A DNA stretch of 64,000 bases from Halisarca cf. caerulea (taxonomy: Eukaryota; Porifera; Demospongiae; Chondrillida; Halisarcidae). The stretch's first letter is position 1. Each line of letters starts with the position of its first letter. The notes under the pieces were generated by a model. That model made no database searches, was not told where the DNA came from, and was given only the letters and a program-made list of their open reading frames with translations. The DNA lies in NCBI GenBank assembly GCA_963170055.1, contig CAUJGJ010000444.1:7700618-7764617 (forward strand), given 5' to 3'. A program made the position numbers and the translations under genes. Shown here one piece after another: positions 12,430 through 23,465 of the stretch.

Positions 12430-13570
12430 TCAATTACACCTTTGGACTATTTTCAATCAAGAATAATGAGTAAAGATTCACGCTGGGCGAAACACCCATC
12501 ATATATATTCTGAGCGTGTAACATTGTGGAAGCGATAAAATTGCAAAATAGTATATCGATAGCTCTCCGCCTTCGAAATCCGACATCTGGAAGGAAGAAC
12601 AAAGAAAAGAAAACTTTGACTGCAGGAGATCTGCATAGCACTGGAGTAGGGGAAATCTCGATGTTCATGAAAACTGTTACAGCTTCATGCGGGACATTAG
12701 AGGAACTGCAGCGTATTGGCAATCAGCAAGGATACAATTGTTTGCAATGCTTCGCACACTTGGTCCACCTACTTTCTTTATTACATTTAGTGCAGATGAC
12801 CACCATTGGAAAGATTTGATGGTGGTTTTAGCAAGTTGCAGTGGAAGGAATATCTCCAAAGAGCAAGTGGATGAGCTCTCTGATGAAGAAAGAAGAACAC
12901 TCGTGACAAGCAATCCTGTTGTTACAGCATGCCATTTTCAACACCGCTTCCAATGCCTAGTAAAAGAAACTATAAAGGGATCTGGAAGGCCAATTGGAGA
13001 GGTAACGGATTTCTTTTGGAGAGTAGAATTTCAACTTCGAGGATCACCACACATTCATTCTTTGCGGTGGATCAAAGATGCCCCTAATCTTGATATGGTA
13101 GAGGGAAGAACAGCAGCTCCTGACTTTATCGATCGATACATTTCTGCAAGAATTCCAGAAGAAGAATGTGGTGAAGATAGCTTGCGATCTGTAGTTCTTT
13201 GAGTTCAGAAACATAATCATACGTCTACTTGCATCAAGAAGGACAGAAGGAAAAAATCAAACGAATGTTGTTTTGACTTTCCACAACCTCTATCGTCTAC
13301 TACTTGTCTCAAGAATAATGAAGATGTAGGTAACAAGTCCTGGTTCTATATTCTCAGGAGAACCGACGGTGAAGAAAACGTCAACCCGTACAATGCTCCA
13401 CTACTTTTAGCATGGCAAGCCAACATGGATATACAGTTGATTGGATCGGTTTATGGGACAGCATCTTACATATGTTCATACATGTGTAAAGGTGAGAGCG
13501 AAGAGGTGAAGAAGGCTATCAGTGATTCCCTTCAATCCCTTGCACCCAATGCTTCACTTTGAAAGTGACT
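12430..13570 (+). pseudogene. Helitron Rep (HUH nuclease) region
   Basis: Rolling-circle initiator part of the Helitron. Readable blocks: SRIMSKDSRWAKHPSYIF near 12460-12510, then RGTAAYWQ and LGPPTFFITFSADD near 12695-12800, then the HUH metal site in RGSPHIHSLRWI near 13040-13075, and the tyrosine motif YICSYMCKGE near 13466-13495. Frames shift between 12510 and 12690 and again after the TGA near 13200, where the C-terminal part continues in another frame until a stop near 13560. Both histidines of HUH and both candidate tyrosines survive, but the gene does not encode one protein. Confidence 0.8.
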
Positions 13571-13634
13571 ATCTAAATTGGGAAACACTATGCTTTCGCA
13601 CAGACAACTAAGTGGCTAAGAAGCAGCCTATCGG

Positions 13635-14526
13635 TTGTGCCACTTACCATTAAAGGATTCGTCGCGTAAGGTTGTTTTTGACAACACTGTTCCTCCTGAA
13701 AGAGAACAAGGATTCTCAAGAATCGGTCCGAGTTACTTGAGCTGGATGACATGGATACAAATCTCTTCCAACCTGGACTATTCGACAGATATGCTGCAAG
13801 AACACAGGAAGATGAATTTGAAAAGATGACGTTGGCTCACTTTTCCGTATGGTATGATAGTGTATATAGAGATGACACACCAAAGGGCAGCAGTGAGCGT
13901 CACATTCAGCCTCAATTCCAATTGCAAGGCAATTTGGGATGGATCAAACTTCGTACAAAGCAAGCATGCCTTCGAACACCCATTATGACACCACAAAGTC
14001 ACGGTGACGAGTATTACTATTCACTGTTGCTGTTGTACATTCTGTGGAGATGTGAGAAGGAGGACTTACTTCTAAAGTACGACAGTGCATTGTCAGCTTT
14101 CATTGCTTGTGAAAAGGAGATGAAAGTGTTGAATTGTGAAGTACAAAGAGCTGTGCAGCAATTGCAAGCAGTTTCGGATGGGGCATACATGGATTTGGTT
14201 ACACCAAATGTTCAACATGGTGAACGGGAAGATGCTACTCATGTACCAGAGGAGTTGGAACATGGTTTTACACAACGCTGATAATTATGTCCAAGGTGAA
14301 CAGGTGGATGTAGATGCTCATCCTACGGTAGCAGACGACGATAATGCCAATGGAGCCCCCACACGCATGCATCTCACTGATAAGGCCTTCACGGAATTGG
14401 TATTCAATTTGAATGCAAAACAGAGAGAAGCATTTGACATGGTAGTACAGTACACTAGCTCGTTACACAAATTTCATCTTGGACAGGAGGCCCAACCCAA
14501 GCCCTTCCGCATCTTCATAACTGGTG
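13635..14526 (+). pseudogene. Helitron linker and start of the helicase domain
   Basis: The frame 13751-14281 gives a Glu-rich linker usual between Rep and helicase in Helitrons. A second frame then carries LNAKQREAFDMVVQY (helicase Q-like motif, about 14410-14455) and ends at PFRIFITG, which is the strand leading into Walker A. The next residues of that motif are found only at 15702, after an insertion. Confidence 0.7.
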
Positions 14527-15701
14527 CGCATGTGGAACATGTCCATTTGCACTTGTAAGTCTTCAGGTTGCGAAAAAATTTAGGTTCGCTTTTGGTCCCA
14601 TTTCTTTTAGTAGGTCTATTGTATCTCTTCGAAAGAAATATCATCGTGTGGCGTGCTGTATTGTCCCATTTTAAGCCCAAAATCGAAGTAATAGCATATG
14701 TGAAGAAGAAGTTATAAGTAGTTTTCTTTGCCATATCTAAAGGCACAAAACGCCGGGAGCCACTGGAGATTGAAAGCCATGGACACCAAAAAGGGTAAGT
14801 AGGTTCCTTATAGCAATATCTAAAACTTCCATGTGGGGGATTTTTGTACTTTGAACAGTTACTGAGAAAATCACTGAAAACCATAATTTTACACAACAGA
14901 CACTCACTTTTTGGCTTGTAACTTTTGTAGGAAGTCAACAATCAAAATCCCCCACATGGAAAGTCTAAAGTTGCCTATGATAAATCGAAAAATCTAAAAA
15001 GACTAGGCTAATCGGCCCTAACTTTTTGGCTCCCGGCCATTAAAGATACACCTTAACAAAAGACTCGCTGAGGCCATTTTGTCACATGACATGCACGTGA
15101 TGTACTACAGTGGACGCGAGGAATAAATTCGGTCAGAAGACACGACGAACATGGCAGTGAATGATACGCCGAACGAAATACATTTTAAAGGAGTCAGGAC
15201 ATTTGTAACAGGAGGATACTTTTGACGACGATTCGAAGGGTGCAGAACTTTAACGTCGGATATCAGAGTCAAAGTAAGGTGTGTAATATCCGGCGGTAGC
15301 TGTTACTTCTGAATCTAAATAACGAATGTTTTACTTTAGAACAGAATGGCCTATCTTCATTTTTCTCCTCAACGGGTTGGAATTGAACCCGTTAAGAGAA
15401 AATAGCATGCCATCTCGGTACGTCTTGTTTTCAGGGATTTTAAAATACTGATTATTAACGCGCTTTAGCCAATCTTCTTCCCAGAATGAATACGATTGAG
15501 TGAATTATATCGGGATGAACGTTCGCAAGTGCACAGAAATTGCAAAATGATTGCTGCAGCAAAAATAAACACAATGTGTACGCATTATAGCCTGACAAAT
15601 TATCATGCACATGTCACATGACTTGAAACCATTGAATAACATTTTCGCTCGGATTCCAACTAATTAACACGCAGGGCAGATTCGGACATGTTCCACATGC
15701 G
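14527..15701. mobile_element. Non-autonomous TIR element inserted in the Helitron Walker A motif
   Basis: Perfect 18-bp terminal inverted repeats CGCATGTGGAACATGTCC at both ends, flanked by the 5-bp duplication TGGTG (14522-14526 and 15702-15706). Removing the element and one TGGTG joins FRIFITG directly to the Walker A GAGTGKS. No transposase is encoded; the minus-strand frame 14474-14941 has no domain I recognise. Superfamily uncertain. Confidence 0.85.
14752..15039. repeat. Internal fold-back inside the 14527-15701 element
   Basis: The outer inverted pair GCCGGGAGCC (near 14752) and GGCTCCCGGC (near 15037) encloses a second inverted pair, TTCCATGTGGGGGATTTT (about 14829-14850) and its complement near 14945-14960. 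It may be a smaller MITE nested within the MITE, or the secondary structure of the host element. Confidence 0.6.
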
Positions 15702-16082
15702 TGGTGCAGGGACGGGAAAGTCTTACGTGATTCGTGCCATCAGAGAACACATCGAGAGGTCAGTGCAAGGGAGTGATGAAGTGCATGGATGCATGGTCAT
15801 GGCACCAACAGGTGTAGCTGCATTCAATGTGGACGGCCTAACAATTCACAGAACACTTAATCTTCAAGTTGAACATAGAAGATCTGCCTACCATTTAAAG
15901 TTAACGACTGTAGCACTTTGAGAGCTGAGGCTGCTGTGGAGAGGCATACATATCATCATCATTGATGAAATTAACATGGTATCTTACGAAGTTCTCCAGT
16001 CTGTCCACTATCGACTGTGTGAGATATTTGCCAATGATGACATCTTTGGAGGACTAAATGTGATTGCAGTTGGTGACTTTTA
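15702..16082 (+). pseudogene. Helitron PIF1-like helicase, motifs I-II
   Basis: Contains Walker A GAGTGKS, then APTGVAAFNVDG (motif Ia region) and, after an in-frame TGA at 15919-15921 that looks like a CGA-to-TGA change, Walker B IIIIDEINMVS and VIAVGDF. It stops at the Harbinger target site (TTTTA at 16078-16082). The ATG at 15688 belongs to the inserted element, not to the helicase. Confidence 0.8.
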
Positions 16083-16370
16083 GAGAGCTTTAGCATAACG
16101 TTAAACGTTACGCAATTAGCTAATAACGTTGCGGTTGCAAAAATTTAGCGGTTTTGATAACGTCTAGAACGCAATAAAGGAACTAATAGCATTGAGTTAG
16201 CACGGTAAGGTGAAGATTACCATGGGGCCGTTTTTCTTCCCTAATGAAGGTACTAGTATAGATTTAAGGCTTGGTTTTAGCCCATTCATTGTTTCTGTAG
16301 TCAAGATTCATCAAGACCAGTCGTTGCTTTCTTTTGCGTTGCTTTTCGCTTGATTTTCTTCTGTTTCGAT

Positions 16371-17183
16371 ATGGAACCAGTCAGTGCTAGCACTTCTTCC
16401 TCCTCTTCAACTAGCCCGAATAATTCAGTGGACCTAACCCCATCGTCAGCCCAAGGAAAGCAGTCTCGAGTGCGATTTCAAGCGAGAGACGACGTTTTGC
16501 TGTTGAGGGAGCTTGCAGCAGTAGAACAACCTTTCGTTCGTGGAGCCACTTGCTGGGAAACCATTGCCTCAAACTTAATGGAAGAGTTCCCGGACAGGTT
16601 CAGTAAGATCACAGCCCGTTTTCTGAGGGAGAGGGCAACAAATCTGATGGAAGTGTTTTTGAAGGCTGACACAAAGCAACGGAAGCAGAGTGGCACCGAA
16701 GAGGACTTCAAAGAGAAGGAGGAGTTGCTGGAGTCCTTAAGAGATAGGTTTGCTAAAAAGGAGCACATGAAGCAGGCTTCTTTAAGTGCTAAGCATAAGG
16801 AGAAAGAGGATCGCGAGAGGGGAGAGAAGATACGTGAGGATGCGATGCTTGCCTTGAAGGATAAGAGGACAAGACAGGAGGATCTGCCCCAAAAGAAGAA
16901 ATCAAAGCTAGATCTAGAGCAGATCCTAGAAGAAAGGAGGGAACATAAGTCTTCTCAGCTAAAACTCAGGGAGAAGGAACTGGAGTTGCGTGAAAAAGAG
17001 CTTATTCTGGAAGAAACAAAGGCCAGGCATCAGGAGGCCATCCAGCGGCAGAGTATGGACCAAATGATGCGGATGCAGACCATGATGCAGCAGCAGATGG
17101 AGCAAATGACAAGCATTATATCAATGCTAACTAAGAAAAAAAACAGAGTAATATTATGTGTACAAAATGAAACTTTAAGTTAG
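16371..17183 (+). CDS. Harbinger Myb/SANT-like accessory protein, 270 aa
   Basis: This is the partner protein that in Harbinger elements helps bring the transposase to the nucleus and to the element ends. The first ATG in frame is at 16371 (MEPVSASTSS). A Ser-rich head is followed by a trihelix/SANT-like segment (about residues 35-105: FQARDDVLLLRELAAVEQP, then TCWETIASNLMEEFP, then a helix with RERATNLMEVF). The last 150 residues are a highly charged coiled coil (ELELREKELILEETKA) ending in a Met/Gln-rich stretch. The frame is intact, unlike the opposite transposase. It ends 3 bp before the transposase stop on the other strand. The assignment rests on position and fold pattern. Confidence 0.8.
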   Translation: MEPVSASTSSSSSTSPNNSVDLTPSSAQGKQSRVRFQARDDVLLLRELAAVEQPFVRGATCWETIASNLMEEFPDRFSKITARFLRERATNLMEVFLKADTKQRKQSGTEEDFKEKEELLESLRDRFAKKEHMKQASLSAKHKEKEDRERGEKIREDAMLALKDKRTRQEDLPQKKKSKLDLEQILEERREHKSSQLKLREKELELREKELILEETKARHQEAIQRQSMDQMMRMQTMMQQQMEQMTSIISMLTKKKNRVILCVQNETLS

Positions 17184-17186
17184 TAG

Positions 17187-18282
17187 CTACTGCAAATATT
17201 CACTTAGTAATGGTGGTTGCAAACCAAAATGTTCTGAAATGTTGTTTCCATATAGGCATGCATGACAGTTTGTGAGTATGGTTGCTACAATGTAATACTT
17301 AGCTACAGGTTGTAAAAGTATCTTTGTGTTCTTCTTGAAATCAACAAAAGCCCATAGCCGAACGATGTTACCAAACCCCCACTCAACACAAACTCGAGCT
17401 CCACTCATCAATCTGTTGAATTTGGCTTCAGAAGGAGACAAACATGCTCCTTGAAACGGTTGCACTATCTGTGGGCGGTTGGGATATGCTGGATCACCAT
17501 ACAAGATCCAGTAGTTTCCACTACTAGTAGTTGATCCACGTTTCATGTGCTGCTCCACTTGAGAAAGCAATCCACTTTCTTGTAACATAGCGGCATCATG
17601 TCTGCGACCTTCTAGTGGACCAAATAAATGGGCCATGATGCCATATGGACTCATCACCATCTGAAACTTCAAAACATGCACGCGCTTGTTCCCACTGTAA
17701 AATAGTCTTTGACCATGTATGGGTCTTGGAATGGGCCTAGCTGTCCCATCGATAAATCCCCACACATATGGCAAGGAACACAACTTGTGCACAGTATCTG
17801 CACCCTTGCCAAGACGGAAATTGTTCAGCCAGGCAACTGGTAAACTGTCTAAAAGATGGTGCCATTTGGTGTACAGTATCTCGAGAACTAGGTTGAAGAT
17901 GATACTTAATTCAGCTACCCCTCTTCCAAAGATGATCTCCAAATCTTCCAAGCGGTTTGGATATGCTAACCTTCAAAGTAGGATACAGAATCCCTCTAAG
18001 CCATTACAGCGTGTTCTGTTAGGGGCCACAAGGTCATCAGGTATGCCAAGTGCCGCGTGAAGACCCGGAATATCGGCTTTTTCAAAGCGAAACAAAGATT
18101 TGCACTGATCGTTCGTAAGCTTCTCAAAATTTAGCCGTGTACCATGTTTTTCCCGTCGCAGAGCCTCCAATTCCTTCTTTTCGCTCTAGTACGGAAAGAA
18201 AAATGAGCTCTTCTACATCCGAGTCATCGTCAGAATCAATAATAGCCAGAAGCATTTCTTCGTCTTCTGTCATGGACGCCAT
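17187..18282 (-). pseudogene. Harbinger DDE (DDE_Tnp_4) transposase, one stop and one frameshift
   Basis: Starts MASMTEDEEMLL at 18282. A 1-nt frameshift near 18175 moves the reading into EALRREKHGTRLNFEKL, and an in-frame TGA near 17970 separates GFCILL from RLAYPNRLEDLEIIFG, at a place where Harbinger proteins usually have Arg (CGA to TGA). The catalytic triad is present: D in GFIDGTARPI, D in YGDPAYP, E in CVEWGFGNI. Only two lesions in about 1.1 kb suggest recent loss of function. It would cut and rejoin Harbinger ends together with the Myb-like protein. Confidence 0.88.
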
Positions 18283-18380
18283 TTTCTTCTACAACACTAA
18301 GCTAAATACGATTTCCAGTATTCATGTGAACGTTAACCTTATGCTATAGCGTAGCGTAAAAACGTTGTGCTAAAGCTCTC

Positions 18381-19715
18381 TTTTATCAGCTTTCACCTGT
18401 CAATGGACACTTTGTGTTTAGTGTCACAAAACTGCAGTCGAAACGCTTGGCATCTCACCTTTGGAAGGACTGCTTTCAAATAGTGGAATTAACTGAAAAT
18501 GTGAGACAACAAAAGGATTTGTCCTTTTTAGACCTGTTGAATCATGTTCGAATAGGAAAGCAAACGAAACAGGATATTAAGTTGCTGGAAAGTCGCATGG
18601 TGGTAGAAAACAACATTGATCTTTCAAAGCCAACATTTGAAAAGGCTCTAAGGTTATTCCCTCGTGTTGCAGATTGCAATGCATTTAACGAAGGAGAATT
18701 GTTGAAACTCTCTTCTACTACCCCAATCTTTGAATTTGAAGCCGATCATGTGCTTTAAGAAAACAGAAGATCGACTTATGGGGCAGTCTTGTATGAGAAA
18801 GTGACTGAAGAATTAATTCCAGAGGATGACAAGGAATGTGGAGGACTACCAAGAAGGCTAAAGATGGCACTAGGAGCTGAAGTCATGCTACGACGTAACA
18901 TCAAGTGTGGAGATGGGCTAGTGAATGGAGCCCAAGGAGTCATTGTGGGATTCGAGTGGGGTGGAAAGCAGAGTACACAGCCCTCGTGTGGAGCCTTACC
19001 TGATATTGTATATGTAAAGTTTCACGATCCAAGAGTCGGACAGTTTACCAAAGTGTGCATCCCTAATGGACAACAGGAGGCAGTGGCCATTGAACCCATG
19101 TCAGTGCGATTCTATGGACGGCAAGGCACCGTTCTACAGCCGACTCAGATACCCTTAATTTTGTGTTGGGCTGCCACTTTACACAAAGTGCAAGGTCTGT
19201 CACTTGATTCTGCTGTGTTGGACCTTGGAGAGAAAGTATTTGAGGCCGGAATGTCTTATGTGGCATTAAGTCGGGTGAGGACATTAAATGGCATAGCACT
19301 GGTGAAATTTGAACCCAAGAAGCTTTATGCCAACAAAAGGGTGGACAAGGAAATGGAGCGTTTGAGAAGTACACAGCATGCCATAGTTTGTAGTCAGCCA
19401 AGTCAAGATAATTCAGAGGTACTGCCGGTGGATTTGTCACAGTCTCAGGAGGATGAACCACCCACTTCTCTTCACGATATAAGCATGATGGAAACAGATT
19501 TGGATGACATTTTGAGGGATGTCTTGGAGGAAATGAAGAGAGTCGTACCAGTAGTACAATTATCAAGTCAAGAAATTCACACAACATGTATAAAAGAGGT
19601 GAGAGAATTTATGCAGAACATTCAGGACATTCTCAAAAGTAAAAAGAAAGAGTCAATGGATTGCACCATTCTTATTTTGGATTGGAGGAGTTTTACGGTC
19701 TCTTGCAGACCCTAG
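18381..19715 (+). pseudogene. Helitron PIF1-like helicase, motifs III-VI
   Basis: Resumes with FYQLSPVNGHF immediately after the Harbinger, then ELTENVRQQ (motif IV area), and after a single in-frame TAA at 18756-18758 continues as LYEKV, LGAEVMLRRNI, ATLHKVQGLSLDSAVLDL (motif V) and YVALSRV (motif VI). A 120-residue acidic tail follows and ends at 19713-19715 (TAG). Apart from the one stop this 1.3-kb stretch keeps one frame. Confidence 0.88.
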
Positions 19716-20000
19716 TTAAAATGAATCCAATCCTTTGGGATGCAAAGCATGCCTACCTCCTCGTGGTGCATCCTGGGACTACTATTATCATAGTAGTGCA
19801 GAATGGCATGCGCATTAACTTTCATTGAAATTGCCACTGTCCTGTATAATTAATAAAACTGACTAGATCATTATCCCAATATATTATCTGGATTATTTAA
19901 TGCTAAAATTTGACACATACACACACACACACACATTTTACATTACCACTACACAAAACCATGCATTACTCACAGGAATCTCTCAATTCTGTGAGAATGA
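19716..20000. other. Downstream flank of the Helitron
   Basis: No gene. A short (CA)n tract lies at 19917-19935. A 3' CTRR hairpin end of the Helitron could not be pinpointed. Confidence 0.4.
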
Positions 20001-20002
20001 TT

Positions 20003-20068
20003 TCCAAGTGATTCAAGTTTCCAGGGCCGTAAGTGGCCCATGAGTTTTTTAAACTCGAATCACTCATT
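20003..20068. repeat. Solo hairpin cassette related to families A/B
   Basis: GTGATTCAAGTTT and AAACTCGAATCAC-type arms surround GGGCC...GGCCC. It is the right-end hairpin of family B without the rest of the element. Confidence 0.65.
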
Positions 20069-20121
20069 TTGCTGATTTTAGCCGCCATTTTCATGGTGGT
20101 TACTTTCTTTTGGAGGGCAGT

Positions 20122-20362
20122 GTAATAGAGAATTTATATAATAGTAATAGAGAAGTATGAATTTATACAGGAATGAGTTATAGGAATTGTTTTGAAAACA
20201 ATTGCCAAATATGGCAATTGTTTTCGGAACAATCGTCCAGTTACAATATACAGTATTGTTCAATGAATGTTCAGCTGTGCACTTACACCTCAATGCTTTG
20301 CAGGTGATTCGAGTGCATGGGGCGGTAGCCCCCACGAGTTTTTAACACGAATTACTTGTTGC
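20122..20362 (+). repeat. Hairpin-bounded repeat family A, copy 4
   Basis: Forward copy from the gagaatttatataatagtaa block through the inverted aattgttttgaaaacaatt pair to the right hairpin (about 20301-20360) with its GGGGCGGTAGCCCCC core. The left terminal hairpin is lacking. Confidence 0.75.
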
Positions 20363-20466
20363 TGATGATGTCATTTGCAAGCAGGACGTATACGCAAGTT
20401 TACAAGAAAGATGTTCGAGAAACATATGACAACATGTGACACAGCCTGGAAAGGCAGTTCTGTTTG

Positions 20467-20503
<37 letters not shown>
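20467..20503. repeat. (TA)n microsatellite
   Basis: Uninterrupted TA dinucleotide run in a gene-free segment; the reading frames across it are artefacts. Confidence 0.95.
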
Positions 20504-20508
<5 letters not shown>

Positions 20509-21064
20509 ACCCTAAACACAAACTACAGGCACGTGACAACCCCATACATTGCCTACTATAATTAAACTCATTGCGTGAAGCCAGATAACATCGCACTTTT
20601 GGCTGGATTGGGACATAACATACCTGCAAAGCCAATGCTCACAAGTGCATTGTGCCAAACCATAAGTTTGTCGACTACTAATTGCAAAATTCCTACAGGT
20701 ATATATTGTATCCACATTTCATCTCCATGACTATTCTGCCAATTCTGCAAAAGTCACAGAAACAAAATACAGTACGAAGTACATGCAATGTGAACTACTG
20801 CCTTGACTGTTTCCAGGCTCATCTACTGACAGAATCTGTTCAGATAGATAGTAAAATGGACGGAACAGTAATTGTAGTGCATCATTTTGGACAGTGAATT
20901 AACCTACTGTGTACAGAAGCTGAAATTTTTACCATCACCTCATTGCAATTTTCTATCTTTGACCTTACCCAACAGAAATACTTGTGTACAATCGTTCAAG
21001 GTACACCAATGTATGTAACATCTACAAGTTAGTGCCAACATAACCCCATCCAGGAAAGCAGTGT
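20504..21064. other. Gene-free interval
   Basis: No supported coding or structured element. Overlapping frames around 20512-20897 on both strands have no recognisable domain. Confidence 0.4.
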
Positions 21065-21949
21065 CGCAGGTAAGTTATGGCAGATTCGTGGTTGCAAAGG
21101 GCGTTTGGTGGTTTTCACAGGTATGCGATTAAATCGTAACGCCCAATACTAATTATCACGTTGTAGCCGCGTGACCACCTTGCTGGTTTTTAAGATTTCA
21201 ACGGTTTCACCAGCAACAGAAAGGATTATGGCCTGTCATTCTAGCGTATGGATGGTAATAGAGTGAGAAATTGCAGATCTGCGAGTATTCGAACTTCGAA
21301 ATCGCTAACTGACCTCCAAAGTTAGAGTCGTATCTGCAGCGTATAAATTAGCCTCCGCAACACTGAGAACACGTGCTGTCCACGTGACCAAGGGCGAAAG
21401 AAGCACTCTTGTGTATAGGAAAGTTATGGCAAAAAAGGCGGAGAACTAAACCTCTACCTGTATGGTTCAAACTTCATCAGGTTATTCCTAAAGGGCCGAA
21501 CTTACAATTTTGGATATGGGAAGATTGTCGGTTATACCGTTCAGTTTATGTACCGCCTTTTGTTGCTACAACCGCTCTGTTGGAAAAGAAATCTTTTGAC
21601 ATAACAGCCGTGGAATGGAGCAGCGCCTCCCCATATCCAAAAATGTAAGTTCGGGGAATGCTCTATCTTGTGAATCGACTTGTGTAGCAAAACTCAGAGG
21701 TCTTCCTTTCCGCCTTTTTGCGTATTTGCTAATTTTGATATGGTTGAAAAATAGCGACCATGCAACAAGTACAACATGTTTTCGGTGCTTTAAATGACAC
21801 ACGAGTAAAATATGAATGTTCAGTTTGCTATTTGTATCGTTTCTTGGGGCTTGCAACCTTCAGGAAGCTAAAACGAAGCGTTTAATTCGAAGTGTTTGGA
21901 AACGGCAGCCATTTTGTTTTATGGCAAAATCTGCCATAACATACCTGCG
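21065..21949. mobile_element. 885-bp TIR element without transposase
   Basis: Ends are inverted: left CGCAGGTAAGTTATGGCAGA, right complement CGCAGGTATGTTATGGCAGA (one difference). A second, nearly perfect 25-bp inverted pair beginning CCGAACTTACA lies inside at 21496-21520 and 21630-21654. No transposase domain is visible. Target duplication not resolved. Confidence 0.7.
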
Positions 21950-22007
21950 GTATAATTCAGTGCTTTTGAAAGGGCCACAAATTTAGGTCTGTCCAAAGTC
22001 ACCTGCA

Positions 22008-22013
<6 letters not shown>

Positions 22014-22042
<29 letters not shown>
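22014..22042. repeat. (TG)n microsatellite
   Basis: TG dinucleotide run just downstream of the last beta-spectrin exon (gene on minus strand). Confidence 0.95.
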
Positions 22043-22050
<8 letters not shown>

Positions 22051-22240
22051 ACTCATGTGTTTGCACATGTCTGCATTTTTACATGTGTGAGTGAGTGTAC
22101 ATTTGAAAAATCTGTCCATGCCTTCAAGCATGTAAAATATAGAGTACCTGAGCCTTGAAAAAGTGACTGCTTTTATTATTTGTGTTACATTACGTGTTAC
22201 AAAAATAACTTGAATTGATAACATTTTTATAGTTTTATGT

Positions 22241-22390
22241 TCACACATTCCATTTCTGCTTTTTTGATCCTCTCTTTCTTCGTCCATGGTAAGATGGCGG
22301 GGGACTACCAGTCTGAGTGGGTAGTGACAGAGAAGAGCTGTCCTGAGAGATTTGGGAATTGATATTCTGAACCCACTCATCCAACTCAAT
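22241..22390 (-). CDS. Beta-spectrin last exon (PH C-terminal helix and tail)
   Basis: Begins [13 protein letters not shown], which matches the C-terminal helix of the beta-spectrin PH domain including its conserved Trp, then a Ser/Pro-rich tail and a basic end ([14 protein letters not shown]) before TGA at 22241-22243. Phase 0 from the previous exon. The basic tail resembles the end of other beta spectrins in character. Confidence 0.88.
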   Translation of the reverse strand: MELDEWVQNINSQISQDSSSLSLPTQTGSPPPSYHGRRKRGSKKQKWNV

Positions 22391-22520
22391 CTACAGGGTT
22401 GAGCAGAAGGAGACCATGAAGTGTGTGCTGAAATGATAATAAAGAACTGAACATTTATTCAATATACCATAACGCGGTATATAGTGATACAACTATATGC
22501 ATACTTTCCCACATTTAAGT

Positions 22521-22588
<68 letters not shown>

Positions 22589-23426
22589 ACACACACACCA
22601 GTGGGGATTATGGGATTATAACAGTCGGCCATCGGCCAAATGCTGTGCATAGTCACAAAATGGCTGCACAAAAAAATTAGCCTGTGGCACAGTGGCCGGT
22701 GAGATTTCTGTCCTTTGATTTTAAACTTGCAAGTATTTTGTGTCCTTTCTACATTCTAAAATCTATGATTTGCAGTTAATATATCGACTGAGCTATTTTA
22801 CATTGGTGCTTTTCAGGTTCTTGCAAGATAATGTTGATTGAGATTAGGCTTGGTACAAGAAAAGTGGCCACTTTGTTACTATAAATAGTAGCATTCTTTC
22901 ACATCACAATAATGAACGCAGTCCTACTGCAGAACTAGTGATTATTCTAATGTCAGAACTACAGACTTTTAAGGTTTAAAAGAACATTAATGATTATGGA
23001 TGTAGAAATTCTTCGACATGCTAGATCGATTTTGATAAGTCTTATCTTTGGACAGATAACGCATGTCACAATTTTCATTAACAATCATTCAATTATATGT
23101 TTCACCCACTTGGGCCTCTTCAGGTACACATAACTAAAAAACTAAACTGATTGAACAATGTAAGTGAGTAAGTGAGTGGATGGAAAATTAACCAATGGGA
23201 TAAAAACATGCATGATGCCTCTCCAATCAGAGGATCCCCACACTGTGAGAAGTCATACGTTGGGGAGACTGGTAGATCATTCACAGTGAGGATGAAGGAG
23301 CATAGACGTGCGGTGAAGAATAAAGACATAAAGAATGCCAATGCTGCACACAGTGTGAAAAAGAGAGCCACAGTATTGACTGGGAGAATGCCAGAATCAT
23401 TGACAGGGAGCAGAACTGGAAGAGGA

Positions 23427-23465
<39 letters not shown>

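Larger units (their letters stand above)
16083..18380. mobile_element. PIF/Harbinger DNA transposon inserted in the Helitron helicase
   Basis: Terminal inverted repeats GAGAGCTTTAGCA (followed by imperfect AACGTT-containing continuation) at both ends, flanked by an apparent 5-bp duplication TTTTA (16078-16082 and 18381-18385). A 3-bp TTA duplication, usual for Harbinger, is contained within it. The element carries the two genes typical of Harbinger: a Myb/SANT-like accessory protein on plus and a DDE transposase on minus, tail to tail with 3 bp between stops. Confidence 0.9.
12331..19715 (+). mobile_element. Decayed autonomous Helitron (Rep-helicase), interrupted by two younger insertions
   Basis: In order: Helitron-like N-terminal segment and HUH Rep nuclease, a linker, and a PIF1-type helicase, all plus strand. 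Many frameshifts and stops show it is inactive. A 1175-bp element (14527-15701) splits the Walker A codons, and a 2298-bp Harbinger element (16083-18380) splits the GDFYQL motif. Removing each restores the local helicase motif order, which proves they arrived after the Helitron. The 5'-TC and 3'-CTRR ends could not be assigned, so the limits given are those of the coding region. Confidence 0.85.

Noticed and set aside
17719..18349. Plus-strand ORFs opposite the Harbinger transposase
   Set aside because: Antisense shadows of the transposase reading frame.
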